Source: Epinephelus fuscoguttatus
Taxonomy: Eukaryota; Chordata; Actinopteri; Perciformes; Serranidae
Direction: 5' to 3'
Length of the DNA stretch: 64,000 nt
Assembly: GCF_011397635.1 (NCBI RefSeq)
Contig: NC_064767.1
Location: 22,866,537-22,930,536 of the forward strand
Both the position numbers and the translations under genes were made by a program. The notes beneath the pieces were generated by a model that was not told the origin of the DNA, did no database searches, and worked only from the letters and a program-made list of their open reading frames with translations. Below, in pieces: positions 43,937-55,489 of the stretch (its first letter is position 1; every line of letters starts with the position of its first letter).

Positions 43937-46564
43937 ATGTGCTATAAAGTGACCTCTACATCTTAGGGACGACTGAAGTCCAAACTGGCAATACTTTATT
44001 TTTCATATATCAACAGCTTTATGGTGTGTGCATACAGTAACTTACCAGTAAACACAGACACATCAACCATGCTCTCTTGTCTTGCTTTTCACCTTTTAAG
44101 TTCACCGGCAATAAAGATACAACCTAAAAACCTGCTCCAGCCCTGTCTCTTCTTGCCTGCTTTGTGTCTCTGTAACAGCAGGTGTCATTTCAGGATGTAA
44201 TTGAATAAAACCACCACAGTGTGACAGCAGAGCTCAGTGCTCAGAGGGTCTCTGGCACCCAAAGGGCTCTAACAGCCCAATAATAGCGGTTCTCCCCTCG
44301 CCCGCTGTCTCTGACAGAAAACACTCTGGCGGTTGTGATGTTAAGCTCCTGCTCCAACTCTCATCTCTGTGGATTCACACCTGTTCAGAGCGTCGTTTCC
44401 TCTGTCGTCTTGGCATCAAAGGGACTCTTGGCTCAACCAACCCACCATGTGAGTGCTTTATTTCTTATACATAATAATGATCTATAACACAATATAATTA
44501 TCTTTGTCAGGGAAAGTCTTTCTTTAGTTAATCAGTTGTAAAATTAATGTTGTGTTGTCTCTTCACACTCAGCTTGTAGCTTAGTGTCCACAGATATTCA
44601 GATATACTGTATCTACAATTGCAAATGTTTTTAAATAATGCATTGGATCAACAGCAGTCTACAGGAGGCATTTCTGTGAACGTGCATCCAATTTCCTCGG
44701 GAAAACTGGAAAAAACAAACATCAGGAAACCAGGGAAAAAACATGTACATGCATTGATGTATCAAGAGGACATCCCATCTCCTAGTACTCATAGTGATAA
44801 TAATGAGGATAATGATAATCTTGGGAGGTATATCACCCACAAACCTTGACACTACTCACAGAGAATAATGAGGCTCGGGTCATCATCTCAGGTTGAGCAC
44901 AGCTCCTCTTATTCTGCTCCTCCAAATGCAGCAGGAGAGAAAATTGATTCTGAATAGTCCCACTGGCTGACTGTGTGCAAAATGAATTCAGCCATGGATA
45001 CCAGTAAGTGGTATATTCACTGATAGTCTTGTTAAAAATCTGCAATAAAAATATTATTTTAAAGCGCACTTGTGATAAAGGAAGCATCTTTTATGATACA
45101 CATTTTACGTGAATAGATTTTAATCTGTGACTGCACAGGGGGGAATTTAGAGGTTTGGCTTTCTCTTTGTTTGTCAGGCACTATGTGCAAGCTGTCTCCA
45201 TGTCATTTCCATTTTCACACCCATTTATTTATAGTATAATTGTCTATTTCATTACAAGCAAATCCTCTTTGTCGCGCCTTCCAGCATGGCTCATACTGTA
45301 ACTACAGACCATTAAATTATAGACAAAGCCACAAAGTTTCCAGAAAATATTTTTTACTATGCATTACAAGGAACTTTTATGAAATGCAATTGTGCATGGC
45401 ATGATATTGCTACAGAGAATCTCTGTCAGAAAGAGAATAAATTACACTGTCGTGCAGTGTGACAAATGTCTTATCAAAAGCTACTGCAGAAAAAAAAGAG
45501 AGAGAACGATAATGTAGGTTAATCAATGAAAATGCATTCTGCACAGTATTTCTCTGAGAAATATACAAGAGAATAAGTCTTTTTCCAGGCAAATAACAGT
45601 CAGCCAGTTTCATTTCACTGTCAGAGAGCACTATTTCCTCAGAGATGGGAGACACTTCACTGAGGGAGAAAAGAAGAATATGATGGACAGAGCAGTGCCA
45701 GGTCACAGTGCTCCTTATCCTGCAGAGGATTTGCTCTGGAAAGGGAATAATCACAAAACACACCTACTTACTGGATGTGCATCTTACAGTGCCACATCAC
45801 TGCAACATTAGAGGTTCACTTTTCCCTTTTAATGAGACATTTCTTGTTTTTTCTCCTGGTGATGTTTACGGTTCCTTCGCTTGGTTACAGCCATTTGTTA
45901 CATCTTCTTACTGGTGACATTACACTTGTCTTTTCTCTTTGAACAAAGCATGATCAATGCTGTGCCACCCTGCCTGCAGCTCGCTCAACACACTGACAGA
46001 GTAGGTTAGTAATGATGCAGTGTGAAGTGACTGATAGCAAAGTGTGTGCACCGTTAATGGAAAATGACAGGCTCATTTTCTTCGCGATGCTGGTTTTCAC
46101 AGCACATGGCAGAGGTTTCACAGGGGACAGCTACAGTCCATTTTTAGGATCCTGACAATGTCATGCCCTTTCACTTACTACGTTATTGTGTGCTTGAAAA
46201 ATAGAAGCCTGTGCTCAGATATATGGATAGTTATTTTATTGTCATTTTGCTTTCATGTTCAGTGTGGAAACCTGATTAGAGGGAGGAGAACTGACAAGAC
46301 AGAGATCTTAAGATGGGTAAAGAAGAAGAGAAAGAGTGCTTGTTAAGACCGAGATCTGGACCTACTCTGTGCAGCTGCAACACTGATGGGAATGTCATTA
46401 TTTCCATAGCTATTTGGTCATAAACCAAAGTGGACACACTGAAATGAAATTAAAATGTTGACCTTATGATGGCACGAAGGAGAGATCAGGGGCTCGCCAA
46501 CGTCACAACAAATCATCCACCAGGAACCATAAATAACTGATAAAATAAGATTTTATGACAATCC

Positions 46565-46860
46565 ATTAAAGGAACAGTTCAGTCAAAATCAAAGACTGTT
46601 TTATGTTAGATATCTGCAGTGGAGATGTTTGTCTTCTCTCTAATATACTGGAACTAGAAGGCACTCGGCTTGTGGTGCTCAAAGCATCAGAAACATACAT
46701 CTGAAAAACTCAACACCAATGTCTCTTTCTAGAAATCATAATCATCATCATGCAAGATAATCAACAGAATTTGTTGTGAGCAGTTTCATGTAGGAACTAT
46801 TTTCTTTCTACCAAACTAAACCTGCCAGCCGTATCAATTTCTTCTCCTGTATGAGTAGCT
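46565..46860 (+). mobile_element. Short TIR element R3 (partial copy 3)
   Basis: Starts ATTAAAGGAACAGTTCAG and carries GGAGATGTTTGTCTTCTCT and CTTGTGGTGCTCAAAG as in the other R3 copies. The far end is not present; R2-like sequence follows. Confidence 0.55.
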
Positions 46861-46894
46861 TGTGTTTGTAACAACGAAATGTAAACTTTCATGG

Positions 46895-47320
46895 TGTCCT
46901 TCTTGGCTGAGCCATGGATGTATAAAGAGAACTGGATGCAGTGTTGGAGGAGGGTCCTGTTCATTCCTATGAAAGCTGCTCAGTGGTGCATGAAGCCAAA
47001 AAGATTGACTTTCCTGGTGTTAAATTACCCACATCTTCCACATCAATGGGCCCATGGAGCAAACACACCAGAGAATTCATCGACCGAGCGGCTAACTTCC
47101 ACCAACCAAGACTGCTTCCTCTGGTTCAGCCTTCCAATAACTTGAATGGGGATAAAATTAATTAATTATGCAGTTCTTCTATACTTTTGAAATGTTATTA
47201 GGCTGAATGGATCAAATTGTGATAGCAAAATGGATTATTTCATGGGGGTTGTGATGCTAAAAAAAAAAAAAAAAAATCAAAACCAAATTGGACCAATGGC
47301 ATCACATGAAGTAGGGGGAA
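46895..47320 (+). repeat. Repeat R2 (copy 2)
   Basis: Shares CCTGTTCATTCCTATGAAAG and GCATGAAGCCAAAAAG with the copy at about 30125-30530, followed by TTAGGCTGAATGGATCAAA, which corresponds to GAGCTGAACAGATCAAA there. Its class is not recognised. Confidence 0.5.
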
Positions 47321-48104
47321 GGGTGTGATATGGCCCTAAAATAATATCACAATATTTCAATGTATTTTTGCTATAACAATATTCTTGACAATATGACAAA
47401 TTAGTATTAAAGAAATACATATTCCATTAAAATTTTCAGAGCATAGAATAGTAATAAAATAGGTGACAAAGTTTTACATGTTAGCCTAACAGTTTGCTTT
47501 TAAATAGTAAACTGTAAAAACTAAACATGTCTTTCTCTCTCATGTCTTTAGTTTGTGAACAACAGCAACTCAGAGTGAGTTTCAGATTATGTGTACAATA
47601 TTAGTAGTTCAACAAAATAAAATCTTTCACAAATTACACAGAACACAAAACAAAAAAACACAAAAAAAGACAAAATCACTTGACGACACTGACTCCTGTG
47701 TGCGCACGGCGAGAGAGGAGGGAGAGACACTGTGCTGTCAGAGTGCCCTCTGAGTGGTAACTCGCTCAAAGAGTGTCAGTAGGCTGTGGCTAAAACATTC
47801 AGGACTCCCAGGCCTAATGACACCACAGTTAATTCCACACCACTGAAGCTGCTCCTCTTTTTGGAACCACCCCGCAGTCTTTCATAATTTCGCTTTCAGC
47901 CATGCTTGTTGCTGTGCATATCAGTATGATGTCAATATGTCAACAGGTAGAAATATCGCTAGTATGACGATATGAATTTTTTGTATGATATTAGAAATGA
48001 TACCAGTATTATTGTGAACAAGATGATATGGCACACCCCTAATGTGAAGGACCTGGAAGTTACACAGTTTGGTCACTATGTCAAATAGGCTTCAAATTCT
48101 GGCA

Positions 48105-48526
48105 CACTTCCTAGGGACCTGAGTGGAGCTGCAACATTAGCTAGCTCAGTGTTGCTAGGTGAGCTAGCAGTCGATGCACGCCTCCTTCCGCCTGGTGATG
48201 TGGTTGGTGGGTGTAGTTTGTTAGAAAGAAAATAGTTCCTACATGAAATTGCTCACAACAAGGTCTGTGGATTATCCTGAGGAATCTAGTCATTATTTCT
48301 GGAAAGAGACACATTGCTGTTCGGTTTTTCAGTATTTATGCGCTTTGAGCACCACAAGCTGAGTGCCATCTAGTTGCATTGTATTCTAGAGAGGACAGAC
48401 TTCTCTACGGCTGGTATCTCCAACACTCAGCTGCTCACACACACACAAAAACAATATAGATCGATAAGTAGCGCTACAGGTGAGAAAATGTGTATTTTTA
48501 ATTTGGTGGTGAACTGTCCCTTTACA
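48105..48526 (+). mobile_element. Short TIR element R3 (partial copy 4)
   Basis: The right end reads GGTGAACTGTCCCTTTACA, the inverted R3 terminus; the left part is truncated. Shares CACAACAAGGTCTGTGGATT with copies 1 and 2. Confidence 0.65.
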
Positions 48527-48904
48527 CAGCTGTTCAGACAAACGGACATTGCCATCACAACCTCCATGCAACCAGCACGGCTAAATATAGAACATAAGGG
48601 CATATTTTAATGATAATGCTTTCTTGAACCTAACAGCAGCTTATTAATATGCCTCAGCAGTGAGGTTTAAATTGTGCAGTTCCTCACAGTGACTTAAATA
48701 GAAAAAGTCCTCACACGTAGCATCTTTCCTGAGCTTTACTCCCCCTCAGCCCTCGGATCTATTTCTCACCTTTCCCTCACTCTCTGCTCCTCTCAGAACA
48801 TCAGTATCACATGAACAGAAACTTTGACCCATAAGAGTGATTGCTTGGCAACTGATTACTGTATTTTTCTGTCTCTGTCTGTGCTTCCTTTTTCTTTGTG
48901 TCAG

Positions 48905-48984
48905 ATGCAAGTTTCAAGGGGGCTGGGATGGACTGTTTGATCCTGGGGGCTGGTGACACTGAAGCCCTGGTGAGATGTCCCTGA
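48905..48984 (+). promoter_or_regulatory. Two short upstream reading frames before npy4r
   Basis: ATG at 48905 opens an 11-codon frame with its stop at 48938-48940. ATG at 48928 opens an 18-codon frame whose stop (48982-48984) overlaps the npy4r start in another frame. If both lie in the transcript they could lower receptor translation. The transcript start is unknown. Confidence 0.5.
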
Positions 48985-50327
48985 GTGGCAACGAGAGCCA
49001 GCGTTCTCCGTCAGCGACAGCTCTGCCTTTGCCCTTCAACAGCTCCACCTCTCCACATTCCCTGCCATGGGAGGAGGGAAGAATTACTCATGATTCTGCG
49101 CAGGAGTGGCTGGGGAATACGACCCAGCTCCTCTCAGACCTTGCTGTTCTTGGGCACGATGAGCAGTGCCCTATGTCTTCCCTCCTCACAGCGTGTCTGG
49201 TCGTGTGGTACAGCATGACAATGGTGCTGGGGCTGATGGGGAACATCGGCCTCATCTGCATCATTGCCCGACGCAGAGAAAAAGTCAATGTCACCGGCAT
49301 TTTCATCTGCAACCTGTCATTCTCTGACATCCTGGTCTGTGTCTTCTGCCTCCCCTTCACTGTCATATACACACTAATGGACCACTGGGTTTTTGGGTCA
49401 CTGTTATGCCGGCTGGTGCCGTTCATCCAGTGCATGTCTGTGACTGTGTCTGTGTTGTCTCTGGTGTTCATTGCTCTGGAAAGACATCAGCTCATCATTA
49501 ACCCCTCTGGGTGGAAACCGAGCATTCCTCAGGCCTACATGGTTGTCGGTCTCATTTGGATTCTGGCCTGCTTCACCTCCTCCCCTTTCTTGGCCTTCCA
49601 GCTGCTCACAAGTGAGCCCTATGCCAATGTGATTCTGCCCGAGTCCCAGCTCCATCATCAAGCTTCTCCTCAGACTTATCTCAATGCATCTCCACCTCAA
49701 CCTGTTTCCTACACATACAAAAACTCATCCTCACTTCCAAATTCATACCGCACCCTTTTTTCTTATGTCCCCACCTCTCCACATATGGAGGCCTGTCTCG
49801 AGCACTGGCCCTCCCAGCAGCACAGGCTGGCTTACACCACATGGCTCCTGCTGTTCCAGTACTGTGGTCCACTGTTGTTGGTCCTGCTCTGTTATGTCAG
49901 GGTTTTTGTGCGCCTTCGCCACCGCAAAGACATGCTGGACCGTGCCAGGACCCCGGAGAGCCAGTGCATGAGCCACAGCCGTCGAATCAACATCATGCTG
50001 GTCGCACTCATAACAGCCTTTGCTCTTTGCTGGCTGCCGCTCACCATCTTCAATGTGGTGTCAGACTGGAACCAGGAGGCTCTGCCTATCTGCCACCACA
50101 ACCTGCTGTTCTCCCTCTGCCACCTGCTGGCCATGTCCTCCACCTGCATCAACCCCATCATCTACGGCTTCCTCAACTCCAACTTTCGGCAGGAAGTGAG
50201 AGAGGTGCTCCTGCACTGCCGCTGTAGCCCGCTAGAGGAGGAGTGTGAGCGTTTCCCCATGTCCACTGTGCACATGGAAGTGTCCCGGACCTCTGTGCCT
50301 CTCAACTGCAGGAGCAACTCTGTTTGA
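48975..50327 (+). CDS. npy4r: Neuropeptide Y receptor type 4
   Basis: Class A G-protein-coupled receptor for pancreatic polypeptide/PYY/NPY peptides, coupling to Gi. Single coding exon, 450 residues. Seven membrane helices begin near residues 70, 108, 145, 187, 287, 338 and 375. Hallmarks: NLSFSD in TM2, Cys145-Cys274 disulfide pair, ERHQLIINPSGWKPS after TM3 (the Y4-specific ERH in place of DRY), FALCWLPL in TM6, and NPIIY in TM7. A CRC motif after helix 8 could be palmitoylated. N-linked sites occur at Asn6, 22 and 48. The second extracellular loop (about 211-286) is much longer than in human Y4 and Ser/Pro/Tyr-rich, with two more N-sites (237, 250). Human Y4 has 375 residues; the extra length is this loop plus the N- and C-termini. 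AATAAA lies at 50365-50370. Confidence 0.96.
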   Translation: MSLSGNESQRSPSATALPLPFNSSTSPHSLPWEEGRITHDSAQEWLGNTTQLLSDLAVLGHDEQCPMSSLLTACLVVWYSMTMVLGLMGNIGLICIIARRREKVNVTGIFICNLSFSDILVCVFCLPFTVIYTLMDHWVFGSLLCRLVPFIQCMSVTVSVLSLVFIALERHQLIINPSGWKPSIPQAYMVVGLIWILACFTSSPFLAFQLLTSEPYANVILPESQLHHQASPQTYLNASPPQPVSYTYKNSSSLPNSYRTLFSYVPTSPHMEACLEHWPSQQHRLAYTTWLLLFQYCGPLLLVLLCYVRVFVRLRHRKDMLDRARTPESQCMSHSRRINIMLVALITAFALCWLPLTIFNVVSDWNQEALPICHHNLLFSLCHLLAMSSTCINPIIYGFLNSNFRQEVREVLLHCRCSPLEEECERFPMSTVHMEVSRTSVPLNCRSNSV

Positions 50328-52087
50328 CTCTCTGTTGATATTAGAAAGGATACTGCTTAAGTAGAATAAAGTCCCATAAACTGTACAGTTGTAAGACTAA
50401 CTTCTGTTGTGCGATAGTTTTGACTGTGGTATTAAGTGCAACATTTTTGTGTATGGTTTGAAGTGAAGTGTACAATGTTGGTATATCTTATTCTGCAGTG
50501 AGGAGTGTGGTAATGTAAAAAAAAATCTGTTTCAAAGAATGTGTCATTTCAAGCTTGTCTGTGGCTGTATCCCTATTAGATGCTTAATTGTGTACATTAT
50601 GTACTACATACTATACTGTTTTTTTTGCAGTAAGTATACAAGAAAATCAGTATATTTTACCATTGTATACTAATAGGAAGTGATCAAATGTATGCCCAGT
50701 TGGACCTCACTTAAACTGTGACTTTAGAAAGCTGCCGCCCCACCATGATCATCCAAACACCACATGAGGAAACATCTTTTTGAATAAAGGTGTTCATTCT
50801 TCCAGTTGAGTTTCAGAGACTTAAGCTGTTCTCAAGGCCTGTGTTGGACCAACAAAATATTAAGAGACTTTCCTGTGTGCTGGTTTTTGAAGTGCTGCTG
50901 TTGTATTTCTTACATTTTATTACTTCTTTTGTATTTATGGCATTTGTGCTGATGTGAAATTGGTGTGTGAGCTTCTACAGTGAAGAAAAACACGAGGTGT
51001 AACATTTGTGATTAATGTGACTCATTGAGGTAAAATGTAAGTTTAGAACTTTGTTAATTTATAAAGTTGCTTTAGATGAGTTTAATAAATACAGAAACAA
51101 CATCAAATGGCTTTTGATAGGTATTTAATTGTGTCACAAGTTGACGTGGGAAAGGATGGTTATGGAGATGCATGTAGTTCTTAGATATCTTTCACTTCAG
51201 ACCTGTACACATATAAATTACATACTATTGTCTATCTGTTTAATCTGTGTACAGCTTGTGCATGTACATGTAAGACTGTAGGATAGTGTAGTCATGTATA
51301 TGTGCCTGGAATAATAATCAAATCAGTGGGACTATCATATGCTGTAAATTCTATTAGCAAAAAGAAAAAAAAAAGAGATGATGACTAGGATCAAACGCCC
51401 AGGGTGCTGAATGGGCTCGGTCCAGCACTGTGTAAATAGTAAAAACATACACTTCTGAAATATTTTGTGGTGAAGGATGACCTGAGAACTCCAGGCTGTG
51501 TTTGATGAGTAACATCAACTTAATACCATGTAGTTTTAAAACATGAATTGCATCTGGACACCTACGAATTTGAAAAGGTCATCATAAAATGTCTGCCTAG
51601 TACCATCCTCAACAAGTTCAGCCTCATTCCAGGACAGTCTTTGTCTGCTTGAGCTTACTCCGTGTCAGTGAGGGAAGCAGTCGAGATACTCCTACCCCAG
51701 CTCTGTAATTTTCATGTGAAATGTCAGCTGAAAAACATTTCCATGGATTTGACTGAGGTTTTTGTGACAGGAGGTTGGTGAACATGAAAAATAGACTACA
51801 GGCTGAGCCTTTGATTGATCTCTTAGTCACTCTAAACACACTGAAGGAACTGAGTGAGTTTGGTCAGAATTTAAAACTATACCAAAAATGGAAATCTTTT
51901 CCACCACTTTTTTCTTTCTACCGTAAATCAAGTCAATTTTAAATAATTATATGGTTGTCTGTCAAGGGAGACAGAAAAAAATAGCAATGGCACTTCTTAA
52001 AGCTTCATTTCCTCTCCTTTAAGGTTCAAAGTAGTAAGGGCCCTTCCATGTTCCCTTCGCCATCACTTCTGGGTTGGAATGACGTTT
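50328..52087. other. npy4r 3' flank up to the mcph1 promoter
   Basis: Contains AATAAA at 50365, near 50778 and near 51083, consistent with alternative npy4r 3' ends. No coding exon or clear repeat was recognised in the rest. Confidence 0.45.
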
Positions 52088-52209
52088 GTTACCTAGCAAC
52101 CAATCATGGCCCTTGTCCCAGAATGCATTGCATCACAAACTGCACGCGCGAATCATGCACACACTGTATTCTTGGAAACTACGCAATTTAAACCTCACTG
52201 CCGCTTAAA
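52088..52209 (+). promoter_or_regulatory. mcph1: mcph1 promoter and probable non-coding exon 1
   Basis: Clustered sites: an X-box-like GTTACCTAGCAAC (52088-52100) overlapping CCAAT (52100-52104), a ZNF143/SBF-type TCCCAGAATGCATTG (52116-52130), and an NRF1-like TGCACGCGCG (52141-52150). A strong donor AAA|GTAAGTG follows at 52210 and would splice to the acceptor at 55834, 21 bases before the mcph1 start codon. This is the make-up of a TATA-less housekeeping promoter. The transcription start is inferred. Confidence 0.6.
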
Positions 52210-52329
52210 GTAAGTGCGTGGCAATTATTAAAAACACTGTCTGATAACTGTATTCATGTTTATGTAAGTTACTGTTATTACTCGGACATGTGTGTCATAC
52301 GTGTGCCAGCATATTACGGAAGTTGTACC

Positions 52330-52650
52330 CCAAGTTAGCCCAACCAGAGAAATGCTAAAGTAACTAAGTTAGTTGTTAGCTCGCTAACTTAGCAACAAAA
52401 CGTAGCGTAAACTAACGGAAACAGTATCATAGCATCCACTTTAGCGTTGTTAGCTAGCTAATAGGTATTTTTATGTTAGGTAAGATATGTGTGTTAGTCA
52501 AAAAGTTGTGCTTTAAATGCTTTAGGTCATACATTACGTCATATATTAGTAAAGAAATTGACCTGTACGTTTGATAAAACCCCTCGGTTTACCAGTAACG
52601 TAGCTAACGTCCGGTTGTTCAGTTAGCTAATGTTAACACTACTATAACGT
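52330..52650. promoter_or_regulatory. Cluster of GTTAGC/GCTAAC words downstream of the mcph1 promoter
   Basis: Repeated GTTAGCTAGC, TAGCTAAC, GTTAGCTAA and TAACGTTA words occur in the first 450 bases of mcph1 intron 1. A similar cluster lies at 5730-5830 behind adk exon 1. Probably a promoter-linked sequence feature of teleost genomes; function unknown. Confidence 0.35.
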
Positions 52651-53830
52651 TACGCGTTTCGGTCATTGGATTTACAACAGACCCCAATACAGAGATAATG
52701 TGTTTTCGAGTTCGGCAGAAATGTTGCGTAACCCCCCACAGGAAAAACTAACTTCTTTACTGGCAGGAGTTCACAAAGACTAGAATTTCTAGCAACGTTA
52801 TTACAAGTTGAATCATGAGGAAGGAGCATAGCATTTCCCACTTTCCCCCCAAGTTCAATATTTCTGATTCTGACAGATCGGTAGGTTCTTTATATGGTTT
52901 TGAAACAATTACTGTTACATGTTACTTAGTTAAGTTAGTCAGTTAGTCAGTAGCAGTTTATTTTGAACATGCAAATAGCAATAAACAAAAGAGGCACACA
53001 GACAGACATAAAGAAACAGAACAGGTTACTAAAGGAAGCATGAAAACTAAAAAACAACTTACAGTGATCTGATTTACATGTCCAAAAAGGAGTGGGACAA
53101 GGTACAAAGTTATTTATTCCTATCCCCTTTGTCATATATTGATGATAGTCAATTATGTAGCTCCCCATCAGTATAAAGCCGTACAATAATGTGTTCTCCA
53201 AGACCTACTCTAACATATTAAATTAAATACCAATAATATCTGTCTTCCAGCACAATATAAATAATTACAAAAATACTCAGAAAATAGAAATTCATATATC
53301 TTCACCTTATTCAAAAAATAATCTCATCTTTATATCCTTATCAAATCATGACAGATATGTTTGCTCTGTCAAACTATATACATATTCACATGTATATACA
53401 CATAGTTTCAACATACATACACAGAAGTGATGGTAATAGATAAATGAATAAATAAAAGGTAAACACCAATTAGTTGTCAGCTATTAAATTAATCACCAAC
53501 TAATTCGATAATCGATTAATTGGTTTGAGTAATTTTTTATGGGAAAAAAAATTCTCCCACATACTGCTTTTGCTCTGCATCACAATATTATTGGTTATTC
53601 TAACATTTTGAACCTTCATCAAGAGTATGTTAGAAAGAAGAAAAATAAAAATGTTAATTCTCTGACTCCACCTTCTTTAATGTAAATATTTTGGGTTTTC
53701 TTTACTTGCAGTAAACTGAATATCTTTGGGTTGTGGACAACATTTTTGGATGTCATCATGGGCTGTTGGAATCATATTCATTTTCTGACATTTTATAGAC
53801 CAAACAACTAATCAGTTAATCGAGAAAATA

Positions 53831-55489
53831 CAGTGCCCTCCAAAAGTATTGGAACAGTGAGTCCAGTTCGTTTACTTTTGTTGTAGACTGAAAACACTTG
53901 GGTTTGACATCAAAAGATGAATATGAGACAAGAGATCAACATTTCAGCTTTTATTTCCAGGTATTTACATCTGGATCTGATACACAACTTAGAAGATAGC
54001 ATTATTTGTAATGGAACACAAAATTTTTAGGTGAGCAAAAGTATTGGAACATATAAACTTAAAATAGATTAAAGTGAATGAGACTTAATATTTAGTTGCA
54101 AATCCTTTGCTTTCAATAACTGCATCAAGCCTGTGACCCACTGACATCACCAAACTTTCGCATTCTTCTTTTGTGATGCTTTTCCAGGCTTTCACCGCAG
54201 CCTCTTTCAGTTGTTGTTTGTTTTGGGGGGTTACTCCCTTCAGTCTCCTCTTCAGCAGGTAAAATGCATGCTCTATTGGGTTTAAGTCTGGAGACTGACT
54301 TGGCCAGTCTAAAACCTTCCACTTCTTGCCCCTGATGAACTCCTTTGTTGTTTTGGCAGTGTGTTTTGGGTCGTTATCTTGCTGCATGATGAAGGATCTC
54401 CCAATCAGTTTGGTTGCATCTTTCTTTAAATTAGCAGACAAAATGTTTCTGTAGACTTCTGAGTTCATTTTGCTGCTGCCATCATGTGTTACATCATCAA
54501 TGAAGATGAAAGAGCCTGTCCCAGAAGAAGCCATGCAAGCCCAAGCCATGACATTACCTCCACCATGTTTCACAGATGAGCTTGTGTGTTTGGGATCATG
54601 AGCAGATCCTTTCTTTCTCCAAACTTTCACCTTTCCGTCACTTTGGAAAAAGTTAATCTTTGTCTCATCAGTCCATAAAATTTTTTCCCAGAATTTTTGA
54701 GGCTCATCTCTGTACCTTTTGGCAAATTCCAGCCTGGCCTTCCTATTCTTCTTGCTAATGAGTGGTATGCATCTTCTGGTGTAGCCTCTGTACTTTTGTT
54801 CATGAAGTCTTCTGCGAACAGTAGATAGTGATACCTTCACTCCTGCCCTCTGGAGGTTGTTGCTGGTGTCACTAACAGTTGTTTTAGGGTCTTTCTTTAC
54901 AGCTCTCACAATGTTTCTGTCATCAACTGCTGATGTTTTCCTTGGTCTACCTGTTCGACGTCTTGCTTAGTACACCAATGGTTTCTTTCTTCTTCAGGAC
55001 ATTCCAAATGGTTGTACTGGCTATGGCCAATGTTTGTGCAATGGCTCTGATTGATTGTCCATCTTCTCTCAGATTAACAATTGCTTTTTTTTCACCCATA
55101 GACAGCTCTCTGGTTTTCATGTTGGTTCCACCTCTAAATGCAGTCTGCACAGGCAAAATCTATCGTACCCAATCTGAAACTGAGCTCAGACATTCAGTGC
55201 TATTTATTGTTTGAATAATCAATGTAATTGGGAGACACCTGGGCAACAAAACACACCTGTCAGTCACATGTTCCAATACTTTTGCTCTCATGAAAAATGG
55301 GTGGGTTCAAACAAAAGGTGCTATCTTCTAAGTTGTGTATCAGATCCAGATGTAAATACCTGGAAATAAAAGCTGAAATGTTGATCTCTTGTCCCATATT
55401 CATCTTTTGATGTCAAACCCAAATATTTTCAGTCTACAACAAAAATAAAGGAATTGGCCTCACTTTTCCAATACTTTTGGAGGGCACTG
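53831..55489 (-). mobile_element. Tc1-type DNA transposon, nearly intact
   Basis: 1659 bp with 171-bp terminal inverted repeats (53831-54001 and 55319-55489), each starting CAGTGCCCTCCAAAAGTATT and about 95% alike (roughly 8 differences by eye). Flanked by TA on both sides (53829-53830 and 55490-55491), the Tc1/mariner target. It carries a transposase gene on the minus strand with one frameshift. High similarity of the two ends suggests a fairly recent insertion into mcph1 intron 1. Confidence 0.95.
54085..55120 (-). pseudogene. Tc1 transposase with one frameshift (DD34E)
   Basis: Cut-and-paste transposase. From MKTRELSMGEKKAIVNL (start at 55120), the first helix-turn-helix reads SIRAIAQTLAIASTTIWNVL. 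The frame then shifts once at about 54950-54970, just before the GRPRKT AT-hook-like motif, and continues uninterrupted to the stop at 54085. The catalytic triad is visible: Asp in WTDETKINFF, Asp in QQDNDPKHTA, Glu in SPDLNPIEHAF, with 34 residues between the last two (DD34E, Tc1 type). The span 55120-54085 is 1036 nt, one more than a multiple of three, which fits a single 1-nt shift. The copy is not expected to make active enzyme. Confidence 0.9.

Larger units (their letters stand above)
43937..48900. other. Gene-free region between the microseminoprotein gene and npy4r
   Basis: Nearly 5 kb with no coding exon recognised. It holds R3 copies (46565-46860, 48105-48526), an R2 copy (46895-47320) with a poly-A run near 47262, and unassigned AT-rich DNA. 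A donor-like GTGAGTGC near 44450 and an acceptor TTTGTGTCAG at 48904 could bound an intron of an npy4r 5'UTR; this is unproven. Confidence 0.45.

Noticed and set aside
49088-50227. Open frames overlapping npy4r in other frames and on the opposite strand
   Set aside because: Shadow frames of a conserved receptor coding sequence without any recognisable domain.
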